Source: Endozoicomonas gorgoniicola
Lineage (GTDB): Bacteria; Pseudomonadota; Gammaproteobacteria; Pseudomonadales; Endozoicomonadaceae
Direction: 5' to 3'
Length of the DNA: 64,000 nucleotides
NCBI RefSeq assembly: GCF_025562715.2
Contig: NZ_JAPFCC010000001.1
Span: forward strand, 6,100,001-6,164,000
The stretch's first letter is position 1; every line of letters begins with the position of its first letter. The position numbers were made by a program, and so were the translations under genes. The notes beneath the pieces were generated by a model. The model did not search any database. It had not been told where the DNA came from and worked only from the letters and a program-made list of their open reading frames with translations. This document shows, piece after piece, positions 44,017 to 51,607 of the stretch.

Positions 44017-45007
44017 CAGGGTTGTTCAGCAGACTTAATGCCAGCATATCGTTCAGATTGTAGTTTTTTTTCACCAAGCCCTGTTGCTGGTACCAGTTCA
44101 GGTTTTCCTGCATGGATGGAATGTCGGGTTGAGCGTTTCTATCAATATAGACAACCGCTTTTGGAAGTAGCTTTTCTGGAAGTCTGGGAGTCAGGTACTG
44201 GTTGATCTGGGTTAACAGAGCCTGTTTTGCGTGATCATCATTGCCAGTAATAAGGGTGTCAAAATAGTCCTGGCTGGCTTTTTTATAAGCACTTAAAAAA
44301 CGCGATATTTTGTCGGGTTGTTTTTTTAGAGCGCCTGGGGAGGTGAAGACAACGCCCATTTGTCCGGGGTTGTAGTCTGATACTCTGCCGATTATATGCG
44401 CTTTGTTTTCACTTGATAGTTTAAAGGCGACATGTGACATCATAATGATGCTGTCCACCTGACAGGAAACCAGGGCGCTGATCATGGCCGGAACAGTTTG
44501 CAGCCGTATCAGGCGACTGTTTTCCAGTGTTTTTCCCTGACTTTGTGCCATTGCGCCATACCAGCGATGAAAGGTTGAACCGGTCTGGGTGATGCCCATT
44601 CTATGGTCAATGGTCATTTTCGGAGAGGTTAAGCCTTTTTCAAAGGCTGAATTGCAAGCCAGATAAGTGGCTCCGGGCCAACCTTTTTTTTCCTGATACT
44701 GACCAGCGATAATTTTCAGCTCACCCTTGCCTGCGAGGTTATAAAAACCGGCAGTGAGTGCGGTTACGCCAATATCGGCTTCTCCGGATGCGACGGCAAG
44801 GGCTACGTTCTGTGCGGCTCCAGCGTGTATAAAGTTAACATCGAGATTTTGTTCCGAGAAGTAGCCTCTTTCTTTTGCAATGAAAACAGCGGCAGAGGAA
44901 AAAAACGGCAGTAATGAGACATTCAGGGAGTCTCGATGTGTTACAGGTGCAGCCAGTAACTGGAATGAGGCCAGCAGGCCCAACCACAGGACGTGAAACA
45001 TATTCAT
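43982..45007 (-). CDS. ABC transporter substrate-binding protein (NMT1/SsuA-like)
   Basis: A 341-residue periplasmic binding protein. The signal peptide covers about 1-20 (VLWLGLLASFQLLAA). The mature protein follows the NMT1/THI5-like fold: FFSSAAVFIAKERGYFSEQNLDV, then AVASGEADIGVTALT. Such proteins bind sulfonates, nitrate, or thiamine/riboflavin precursors; the ligand cannot be assigned here. It is first in the operon and divergent from the T3SS cluster, whose first gene starts 197 bases away. Confidence 0.88.
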   Translation of the reverse strand: MNMFHVLWLGLLASFQLLAAPVTHRDSLNVSLLPFFSSAAVFIAKERGYFSEQNLDVNFIHAGAAQNVALAVASGEADIGVTALTAGFYNLAGKGELKIIAGQYQEKKGWPGATYLACNSAFEKGLTSPKMTIDHRMGITQTGSTFHRWYGAMAQSQGKTLENSRLIRLQTVPAMISALVSCQVDSIIMMSHVAFKLSSENKAHIIGRVSDYNPGQMGVVFTSPGALKKQPDKISRFLSAYKKASQDYFDTLITGNDDHAKQALLTQINQYLTPRLPEKLLPKAVVYIDRNAQPDIPSMQENLNWYQQQGLVKKNYNLNDMLALSLLNNPDETPVSNGKLH

Positions 45008-45088
45008 GACGCTGTCAGCCTTTTTATTCTGATTATTGAAATTAAATTCCGGCAGCTAAAGGCCCGGCTCATAGTAAGAGCCTGCATC

Positions 45089-45134
45089 GGCAATTATCAG
45101 TTGGGGAGTAAAGCAGCTGAGCAGGCAATTATCA
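45089..45134. repeat. Direct repeat upstream of the T3SS cluster
   Basis: GGCAATTATCA occurs at 45089-45099 and at 45124-45134, 35 bases apart. It lies in the divergent gap between the ABC importer and the first T3SS gene, so it is a candidate activator-binding pair. There is no proof of function. Confidence 0.45.
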
Positions 45135-45204
45135 AAAAATATCCGGAAACAAATAAACTAGACTTTATCAAATATACGAAAAGGATCTTTGGAATAAGCT
45201 TTTT

Positions 45205-46896
45205 ATGGCATACCCACCAGATGGATCGGGTCGAACAGGTAGCCCGATTGGCGGTTCTTTGGAGCCGGAAATACCACAGCCCAAGGAAGTAGGGAAGCAT
45301 GGCAGTAGCAGTGTCACGTCTGCGCCTGTCAAAAGGTTTATCGGCAGCGGGAAGGCTCATGAGGAGAGCCGTCCACGTGGGCGGAATATCCGTGAACGCA
45401 CTGCAGAAAAATACAGTGACAGTTTTGATCCAGAGGGTTTTGAGGAGCCATCTGAAGATGAAGGTTTGGAATCTGGTGGTCTGGATGAACTTCTGGATGA
45501 TCAATTAAGAAGCAAACACCCTGACAATACAAGCTCTGCCGAACCTCTCGGGCGGCTACTTCAACATGATGAAGATCAGCCTGCTCCTGACCAGCCTCCG
45601 GAAGAAACATCTCCGGTCAGCGAAGAGTCTTCAGCGCCTGAAGGCAGAAGAAATATTCAAATAACATCAACAGAGGACGCTAATGGTGATCCTGGCCGGG
45701 AGGGGGAGCAGGACATTGAGGCAGGACTTACTAACCGCCTCTCTTTTGTAGATAAAATACCCTATAAAAAATACCTTACAGGATCGGTTATCGGGGCTGT
45801 TTTGATTGGTGTCGGGATGGCCACATTCCCTGCCGGCGCACTCCTTTATTCGGTAGGAGCCATGATGTTGTCGACGTCGCTGGCTTTTATGTACAGCGAT
45901 GACGGTTCCCAGGCTGCCCCGCCTCCTCCATCTCCGGATTCAGGTAAGAAGAAAAAAGAAGAAAATGACAGTAATAAGCCGGATGATACTCCTGAGCCTT
46001 CGGTACCAAAGAATGATTTTCTGGCGGTGGAAAATCCTGATTTCCAGGGTGCTGAAGGTTTAACGCCTGAGCAGGAGGAAGCTCAGCGAAGGATGAAGGA
46101 GTTATTGAATAACAGAGGCAGGATAGACCCGGAGGATATTACCAGACTTGAAGCAGAGTTGATGAGTGGCGATAGCAGTGAGCCGCTTTCAAGCCGAATG
46201 GCTAAAATACTGGCTCCTGTATTGCGTGAAGCAGGGTTTGACTGTTCTGAAGAAGGCTGGAAGGCAGTTTCAGCGGTTTGCAATGCCGCTAAAAGAGTGA
46301 TTACGAATCCTCAGATGCCAGAAGATGAGCTGGCGGGAGAAATGTATGGCAGCACTCAGAGAATGCTTGACCACCTGCCAAACCTGAATAAAGATATGCT
46401 GATGAAATATCGCTCAAGCGCCATTGCCCTGATGCAGACTCCGAGTCTGGCAAATAGAGCAAGAGTAGTTTTTAAAGCTCATATTGATGCCATTGATGAT
46501 CGTTTGAATCGACTAAGGACAGAAGAAAAAAGGCAGCCACCGCCCGTGGCCAGGAAACCACAACAGCCTCAGAAGAAAAGTAAGATTGCAGAAATTGATC
46601 GAGGTGAAAATCTGGGTCTGGGACCAAATGATCATCTTAATTTAGAAAACTTAACGAACAGGCGTCACTACTTCCTTCTTAAAGCAGAGCTTATTAATAA
46701 AATAAGTCCTGATTTTTCAGAACAGAAGGCCAACAAGATCCTGTTTGCTGCTTATGGTGTATTGTCTTCTCCAGATGGAATTCCGGGAGCTTTGTTTATA
46801 GAACGGCTTAAACAGGATCCTGCTGTAGCCGCTCACCAGCAGATAGTTGATCAAATAGTGAGCGTTCAGAGGCGTTTTAAAAACCAAAATATATAG
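45205..46896 (+). CDS. Candidate T3SS-secreted protein with two membrane segments
   Basis: A 563-residue protein I do not recognise. The first 180 residues are polar and disordered, rich in Ser, Pro, Glu and Asp, as in many T3SS-exported proteins. Two hydrophobic segments (about 190-228, including GAVLIGVGMATFPAGALL) form a helical hairpin. A Pro/Lys-rich spacer leads to a helical C-terminal part (about 285-440), a basic Pro/Gln linker, and a final helical domain. It heads a plus-strand run of T3SS genes, with 144 bases and a weak hairpin before the next. A secreted effector or translocon accessory is inferred from position and composition only. The GFSxxQ-ADPDD module is absent. Confidence 0.65.
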   Translation: MAYPPDGSGRTGSPIGGSLEPEIPQPKEVGKHGSSSVTSAPVKRFIGSGKAHEESRPRGRNIRERTAEKYSDSFDPEGFEEPSEDEGLESGGLDELLDDQLRSKHPDNTSSAEPLGRLLQHDEDQPAPDQPPEETSPVSEESSAPEGRRNIQITSTEDANGDPGREGEQDIEAGLTNRLSFVDKIPYKKYLTGSVIGAVLIGVGMATFPAGALLYSVGAMMLSTSLAFMYSDDGSQAAPPPPSPDSGKKKKEENDSNKPDDTPEPSVPKNDFLAVENPDFQGAEGLTPEQEEAQRRMKELLNNRGRIDPEDITRLEAELMSGDSSEPLSSRMAKILAPVLREAGFDCSEEGWKAVSAVCNAAKRVITNPQMPEDELAGEMYGSTQRMLDHLPNLNKDMLMKYRSSAIALMQTPSLANRARVVFKAHIDAIDDRLNRLRTEEKRQPPPVARKPQQPQKKSKIAEIDRGENLGLGPNDHLNLENLTNRRHYFLLKAELINKISPDFSEQKANKILFAAYGVLSSPDGIPGALFIERLKQDPAVAAHQQIVDQIVSVQRRFKNQNI

Positions 46897-46925
46897 AAAT
46901 TAAAAATATATTAATTATAGCTAAT

Positions 46926-46956
46926 TGAGATTTCATACCGAAGTCTCAGTGATTTT
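46926..46956 (+). terminator. Weak hairpin after the first T3SS-cluster gene
   Basis: TGAGATTTC (46926-46934) pairs with GAAGTCTCA (46940-46948), 9 pairs with one G-U, followed within 4 bases by five T. Partial termination before the filament-like gene is possible. Confidence 0.45.
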
Positions 46957-47040
46957 TAGTGTCGAATGGCAGGAGTAACCTAGATTAAAGGTAATGTGCA
47001 AAATTAATTCTTTGCACAAAATACAGGGAGTTCTTAACAG

Positions 47041-47922
47041 ATGGCAGATGCGTCGGTAGATGGATCAGGCAATGGTGGGGTTGTTAATGGTGGAGTTGCC
47101 AATGATGGTGGAACTGGCACTGGTACAGGAACGACGCCCGTCACAATCAATGAAGGTAAAAAAAGCTCTCTCAGGGCTTCAGGTTTCAGTGATTCCCAAA
47201 TAGAAGCCCTGATGGCTCTGGCTGATCCCGATGACCAGGGTAACTCTCTGACACCAACACACTTTTATGCTGTTGATAAATCGACATTAAATGCCCTTAA
47301 ATACGCTGGTGAACTGAATGAAGCAGCTAAGCAAATAGTTTATGTTCAGACACCCGTTTCAATGTTGAATCAGGTCAGTAACCCCTCAAACTGGCAAGGT
47401 GACAACTATATAGGACCAGGTGCAGCCACGATAAATGCCTACACCCTGGGTGAAAAAATCGATTTTTCCAAGCCCAGCCTGGATGCACTGGTTATGTCAG
47501 TGTTAACCGCCAGAGCTGACATCATTCAGGAACAACTGCGTGAACAAATTGAGTCTATACAAGAAAAAAACAAACGGTTAGAAGTGGCGAATGAATGGCT
47601 GGTTAAGGCAAAAAATGAAAAAGCTAAAGCAGTTGACAAAGGATCTACCGGGACGACCACATTTACGGCTGAATTTAAATCGTTCTGGAATAGTTATGGA
47701 GCAGAGTTTTATGACAAAAGTGATAATCATAACTCTTCGCAATGGGACGTTAATATTCAAGGCCTGAAAAAAGAAATAGAAGCCCTGACCACTCAATCTC
47801 AACTAGAAACAACTAAGCTGCAGCAAACCATTAATAAATACAACCAGTCATACGAGATGTTGTCTAACTTTATTAATAAGTACTACCAGTCAATAAGCAC
47901 AATAATACAGAATCTACGCTGA
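47041..47922 (+). CDS. T3SS needle filament/tip-like secreted protein
   Basis: A 293-residue protein in the position held by LcrV in lcrGVH-yopBD operons or by EspA/SseB in other systems. The first 38 residues are Gly/Asn/Thr-rich and disordered. A GFSxxQ-ADPDD module follows at 40-74. Two long heptad-type helices flank the middle: about 150-200 (ADIIQEQLREQIESIQEKN) and 236-293, ending SISTIIQNLR, a helix like the C-termini of filament subunits. There is no signal peptide or membrane segment. The assignment rests on gene order, helix layout and size; sequence identity to known tip proteins is not evident. The chaperone gene follows after 23 bases. Confidence 0.65.
   Translation: MADASVDGSGNGGVVNGGVANDGGTGTGTGTTPVTINEGKKSSLRASGFSDSQIEALMALADPDDQGNSLTPTHFYAVDKSTLNALKYAGELNEAAKQIVYVQTPVSMLNQVSNPSNWQGDNYIGPGAATINAYTLGEKIDFSKPSLDALVMSVLTARADIIQEQLREQIESIQEKNKRLEVANEWLVKAKNEKAKAVDKGSTGTTTFTAEFKSFWNSYGAEFYDKSDNHNSSQWDVNIQGLKKEIEALTTQSQLETTKLQQTINKYNQSYEMLSNFINKYYQSISTIIQNLR
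47158..47262 (+). other. GFSxxQ-ADPDD module, filament-like protein copy
   Basis: Codes residues 40-74. Core residues: G48 F49 S50 .. Q53 I54 .. A56 L57, then A61 D62 P63 D64 D65 and N68, L70. It is the single copy in this protein. It aligns without gaps to the copies at 48814-48918, 50452-50556 and 50578-50685. Confidence 0.8.
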
Positions 47923-47945
47923 TTTAATTCAAGGAGGAATGACGC

Positions 47946-48440
47946 GTGAATAATCAAAATATCGACCAGATACCTGGTGAAGAAATGGAAGACATGCTCA
48001 TGGAGTTCTTTGGCAAGGGTGGGACGTTCAAAGACCTGAAAAATATGAGTGAGGATGCAATGGAGGCTATTTACAGTGTTGCATACAATCTCTACCAGGG
48101 CGGTAAATACGAAGAAGCTCAGAAGGTATTCCAGTTTCTTTGCTTTTATGACCACTTTAATCGCAAGTACTTTTTAGGTTTAGGTGCTTGCCAGCAAATG
48201 CAAAAGCAATTTGAAAATGCGATTGAAATTTTTACCTTTGCACTGGTATTGGATGAGCATGATCCCCGACCAATGATTTACATAGGGGACTGTCATCTGG
48301 CAATGGGAGATAAGGAAAAAGCCAGACAGTCTTATGAATCGGCTATTGAGTGGGCTTCTGAGTCATCAGAGTATGATGATGAAAAACAACGTGCCGCAGA
48401 AATGCTTGATAATTTAAGCGATTCTGACGACAGCGAATAA
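47946..48440 (+). CDS. T3SS class II chaperone (LcrH/SycD/SicA-like, TPR)
   Basis: A 164-residue TPR protein predicted to hold the two translocators in the cytoplasm before export. It starts at GTG 47946, 8 bases after AGGAGG; an ATG at 47940 is followed at once by a stop. Three tetratricopeptide units are visible: YSVAYNLYQGGKYEEAQKVF, FLGLGACQQMQKQFENAIEI and MIYIGDCHLAMGDKEKARQS, which is the standard SycD layout. The tail is very acidic (DNLSDSDDSE). Its position directly before the two translocator genes matches lcrH-yopBD and similar operons. Confidence 0.88.
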   Translation: MNNQNIDQIPGEEMEDMLMEFFGKGGTFKDLKNMSEDAMEAIYSVAYNLYQGGKYEEAQKVFQFLCFYDHFNRKYFLGLGACQQMQKQFENAIEIFTFALVLDEHDPRPMIYIGDCHLAMGDKEKARQSYESAIEWASESSEYDDEKQRAAEMLDNLSDSDDSE

Positions 48441-48459
48441 TTTACAGGGAGTAGTATCA

Positions 48460-49986
48460 ATGGGTGGAATTAATACAAGTTCTGTAGGGAATACAGACCA
48501 TACGAAACTGCCTGGTTTGGTTTCAGCAGAAACCGAGGTTCAGGAAGCTGAAAAACCTGTAGATAGAGGTTTCAGTGGGCAAAACTCTTATTCCAGAACT
48601 GAAGGGGATCAGAAAGACGCTGCTCCAGCCTCCCAAATTCCTAAACCGAATCTGGACAAACCTTCTGAGAAAGGTGAGTCAGAAAAAGCGACAACGGAAG
48701 CTTTAAAGACGTATGAGAAGGATGGGAGTGCCCCGTTAGCTGAAACACTGGGTAAAAGCGTTGAACAGTTCCAGAAAAAACCATTGGCGAATCAGGTTGC
48801 GACCCTCCAGGGTAAAAAGGCTGAGTTGCAGAAAATGGGTTTTAACGAAGCTCAAATTGATGGTATGACAGCCCTTGCAGACCCCGATGATCCAGATAAC
48901 TCTCTATCATCCATGCACTCAGCCCCTGCGCGCATGAAAGACCTGTTTGCGGCCAATGGTCAGCCAAAGCTCAACAAACTATACAATGCTTTTGAAGATG
49001 TCTTAACTCGATTTTCAGCGATTGAAGAGATACCTGATGATTTGAAAAAAGGAATTCAGGCTGATGTAACAAAATTAGCGCAATCCGTTTTAAACAATAA
49101 GGATTTTCTGGATATCGATACTGCTACAACCATGGTTACCCAGCTTCAGAGTCAGCTTCAAAACGAAAGAATCAAGTTTGACGAGCAGACTATTCGACTG
49201 GGGCAGATGAATAGAAGTGAAGCCAGTGATAAGCGAATCAGCCAGATCGCAGAAGCCATCGAGAAAGCCAATAAAGCCAAGGAAAGCAGCTTCTTTGGAA
49301 AAATATTCGGTTTTATTGCAATGGCTGTGATGGCTGTCGCAGCCGTTGCAATGGTGGCGACAGGCGTTGGTGCAGTCGCGGGAGGTATGATGTTTGCGGC
49401 TTTAGCGCTTACAGCCACAATGGTTATTTCATCAGAAACTAATAATTTTATGATGAAAATTTTTGGCGACGGTAAAGATGCACAAATAGGTGCAATGGCT
49501 TTCTGGACGGGCCTTTCTATTGTGTTGTCTCTGGGTGCAGCAGGTGCCGCAAGCGGTAGTGCCAACGCAGCGTCCACGACTTCTAAAGTAGCTGCTAATG
49601 CTGCGACCTCAGGTGCTTCAACCGGAGCGTCCGTAACTGCAACGGCTACCAATACGGCTTCCACGGCTGCAACAACAACAGCCAAAATGACGGAAATGAT
49701 GAATAAGCTTAAAAAGATTGCCCAGGCGATACAGGGGGCTGCCACGATGGGAGACGGAAGCGCTCAGGCGGCTTCTTCCACCTACAGCTATCAGGCAGAA
49801 AACCTTAAAGCAGACGCATTGGAAGAAAAAGCGTTCATGTTGAGAATTCAACAGCAGATTGATGATGCCATGGAAGGGATTCAAAGAGCTATAGATGAAC
49901 TTCAGTCAGGCTATGGCGTTGCTGCCAACATCATTAAAGCTAACCATGAAACGAAATCTACTCTTGCACGTAACGTAAAAGCTTGA
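48460..49986 (+). CDS. T3SS major translocator-like protein (YopB/SseC type)
   Basis: A 508-residue protein of the pore-forming translocator type. The first 115 residues are disordered and polar. One GFSxxQ-ADPDD module occupies 119-153. A coiled-coil-prone part (about 225-275) precedes two hydrophobic stretches, about 283-326 (IAMAVMAVAAVAMVATGVG) and 344-370, like the paired membrane helices of YopB, IpaB or SseC. An Ala/Thr/Ser-rich segment and a final amphipathic helix (about 445-500) follow. It lies between the chaperone and the second translocator. An ACAGGGAG ribosome site is present. Orthology to a named translocator is inferred. Confidence 0.75.
   Translation: MGGINTSSVGNTDHTKLPGLVSAETEVQEAEKPVDRGFSGQNSYSRTEGDQKDAAPASQIPKPNLDKPSEKGESEKATTEALKTYEKDGSAPLAETLGKSVEQFQKKPLANQVATLQGKKAELQKMGFNEAQIDGMTALADPDDPDNSLSSMHSAPARMKDLFAANGQPKLNKLYNAFEDVLTRFSAIEEIPDDLKKGIQADVTKLAQSVLNNKDFLDIDTATTMVTQLQSQLQNERIKFDEQTIRLGQMNRSEASDKRISQIAEAIEKANKAKESSFFGKIFGFIAMAVMAVAAVAMVATGVGAVAGGMMFAALALTATMVISSETNNFMMKIFGDGKDAQIGAMAFWTGLSIVLSLGAAGAASGSANAASTTSKVAANAATSGASTGASVTATATNTASTAATTTAKMTEMMNKLKKIAQAIQGAATMGDGSAQAASSTYSYQAENLKADALEEKAFMLRIQQQIDDAMEGIQRAIDELQSGYGVAANIIKANHETKSTLARNVKA
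48814..48918 (+). other. GFSxxQ-ADPDD module, large translocator copy
   Basis: Codes residues 119-153. Core: M126 G127 F128 N129 .. Q132 I133, A138 L139, then A140 D141 P142 D143 D144, N147, and S151 M152 H153. The FS pair is FN here; the rest fits the shared pattern. Confidence 0.8.
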
Positions 49987-50013
49987 GCAATTTGTTTTTA
50001 AAGGAGATTGATT

Positions 50014-51549
50014 ATGTCAAATATACCAGGGCAGGTCACTTCGCCCATTAACGTAGATGTGGCTTCACAAGCCAGTGCGTTACAGGGGAATGAAAATGTA
50101 GAAGATGTAAACAAGGTCGGCTCCGGCAACCTTGACGGACAGCATATCAGCACCAGTAAAAAAGCAGATGAATCGAATGTGCTTAAGGGGCAGGAAACCA
50201 GAAGGCCGGATCTTGATCAGCCAGGTAATGTAAAGTCAAATCATATGGAGCAGGCCAGGAACAGCTTAGGTGAGCTGGGAGAGGTCACTGATAAAGCTCT
50301 GAAAAATACTCTTGAACTGGTTCAAAACGCTAAAGCAGGAACACTTTCCCAAGAGCAGATGGCTAAGTTAAAGGAATACAGTGAAACAATGAAAGAGACT
50401 GTTGGTTTCCTTGAGCTGATCAGTGGAAATAATACTTCCAGTGCGGAGGGCAAAAAATCAGTACTGGCTGCATTAGGCTTTAGTGAGCGACAGATGGATG
50501 CGTTAACGTCGTTGGCAAACCCTGATGATGCTGAAAACGCTCTTGAGTCGATGCATGGTGGGGCGCATGCTTTGCAAGGCAAAAAAGACTCTCTCAAGAG
50601 TATGGGGTTCAGTGATTCTCAGATTGATGCTTTGTTGGCACTGGCAGATCCTGATGATGAAGGCAATGCTCTGGCTTCCATGCACCAGGCCGTTGGCAAT
50701 AGAGCAAAACTGGGCGCCCTGGGCTTTAGTCAGGAACAAGCCGGGCGATTTCTGGCTTTGCTTCAGGGAAGGTCACAGGAAGTCTCTCAGCAGTTGGAAA
50801 ACTGGCTGAATTCCGGGCTTAGTGAGGAACAGGTAAATATCCTTAAGGCTTTTGCTGACCCGGCAGGACTCCAAAACCTGAGCCTCCTGGCGGAAGACAG
50901 CAGTCAGGTAATAGATAAATTGAAACAAGCTATATCAGCCGCAACCAGTCTGTTAAATGGACACTACCCGGGTGATCCTATCGTAAAAGCGCTGGCTGAT
51001 ATCTTTCTGGTACTCGAACTTTTATTTGAAATGAGTGTCATTGGGCGCAAGATCGCCAGAGCGTCGAGAGCTATTGCATACGACGCAGCCAAAGAATCAG
51101 TCCTTAGTCAGGCAGATGACATAAGGAAAGCAGGTTTTCATTCGCTGTTAGCAGGCACTGTGGGCGGCTCCATGAAAATCGCTTCGGGCGGTATCTCTAT
51201 GGCCGGTGCGGCAAAAAGCACTAAAGTGGATACACCGGAAGGCGCTGATCTTAATACCAAGTCTCAAATGCAATCCACTGCAACCAACTCCCAGTTACAG
51301 AAAACATCTGCTGTCGGAACCATGGTGGGGAGTACTGGTGAAACAGCAGGGGCAGGCTTTCAATATCAGGTTGCTCAGGAACAGGCTGAGCAAAAAGAAG
51401 AAGAAGCCTTGCAGAAGACTCATGAAAATGTTGCAACCAGTGAGAGTGAGTGGATGCAGCTGCAGCAGGATATGGTTAAATCCACGCAAAGCAGAATGGA
51501 AGAAATTATCCGGAGCGATAACGAGACATTCAAAAAAGTCAATGTCTAG
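50014..51549 (+). CDS. T3SS minor translocator-like protein (YopD/SseD type) with module array
   Basis: About 511 residues from ATG 50014, with AAGGAG 7 bases upstream (TTG 50008 is less likely). It has a disordered start, then an array of GFSxxQ-ADPDD modules: full copies at 147-181 and 189-224, and partial copies at 230-250 and 266-291. A hydrophobic helix lies at about 324-342 (KALADIFLVLELLFEM). A segment resembling the YopD/SseD core (RKIARASRAIAYDAAKES…DDIRKAGFHSLLAGTVGG) runs to about 400, with a C-terminal amphipathic helix. Second-translocator identity is inferred from position and this core. The module array has no counterpart I know in YopD. Confidence 0.75.
   Translation: MSNIPGQVTSPINVDVASQASALQGNENVEDVNKVGSGNLDGQHISTSKKADESNVLKGQETRRPDLDQPGNVKSNHMEQARNSLGELGEVTDKALKNTLELVQNAKAGTLSQEQMAKLKEYSETMKETVGFLELISGNNTSSAEGKKSVLAALGFSERQMDALTSLANPDDAENALESMHGGAHALQGKKDSLKSMGFSDSQIDALLALADPDDEGNALASMHQAVGNRAKLGALGFSQEQAGRFLALLQGRSQEVSQQLENWLNSGLSEEQVNILKAFADPAGLQNLSLLAEDSSQVIDKLKQAISAATSLLNGHYPGDPIVKALADIFLVLELLFEMSVIGRKIARASRAIAYDAAKESVLSQADDIRKAGFHSLLAGTVGGSMKIASGGISMAGAAKSTKVDTPEGADLNTKSQMQSTATNSQLQKTSAVGTMVGSTGETAGAGFQYQVAQEQAEQKEEEALQKTHENVATSESEWMQLQQDMVKSTQSRMEEIIRSDNETFKKVNV
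50452..50556 (+). other. GFSxxQ module 1 of the translocator array
   Basis: Codes residues 147-181: G155 F156 S157 .. Q160 M161, A163 L164, then A168 N169 P170 D171 D172, N175, and S179 M180 H181. NPDD replaces DPDD. Confidence 0.8.
50578..50685 (+). other. GFSxxQ module 2 of the translocator array
   Basis: Codes residues 189-224 and is the closest to consensus: M197 G198 F199 S200 .. Q203 I204 D205 A206 L207, A211 D212 P213 D214 D215 E216 G217 N218, and S222 M223 H224. Degraded copies follow at 50701-50763 (GFSQEQ) and 50809-50886 (GLSEEQ…ADPAG). Confidence 0.85.
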
Positions 51550-51557
51550 TAAAAGTT

Positions 51558-51587
51558 AATAAGCCAGCCCCCCGGGGCTGGCTTATT
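51558..51587. repeat. Perfect 14-bp inverted repeat between translocator and gatekeeper genes
   Basis: AATAAGCCAGCCCC (51558-51571) and its exact complement (51574-51587) are separated by two bases. It lies 8 bases after the translocator stop and 20 bases before the sctW start. There is no T run after it, so it is more like an mRNA-end stabiliser, attenuator or processing site than a classical terminator. Confidence 0.75.
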
Positions 51588-51607
51588 GGTTTCCAGGGAG
51601 AAGGAAA

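Noticed and set aside
50578..50685. The DPDD segment as a genuine EF-hand calcium loop
   Set aside because: It has acidic residues at loop positions 1 and 3 and sometimes a Gly at 6, but no acidic residue at position 12, and the copies vary at the key sites.
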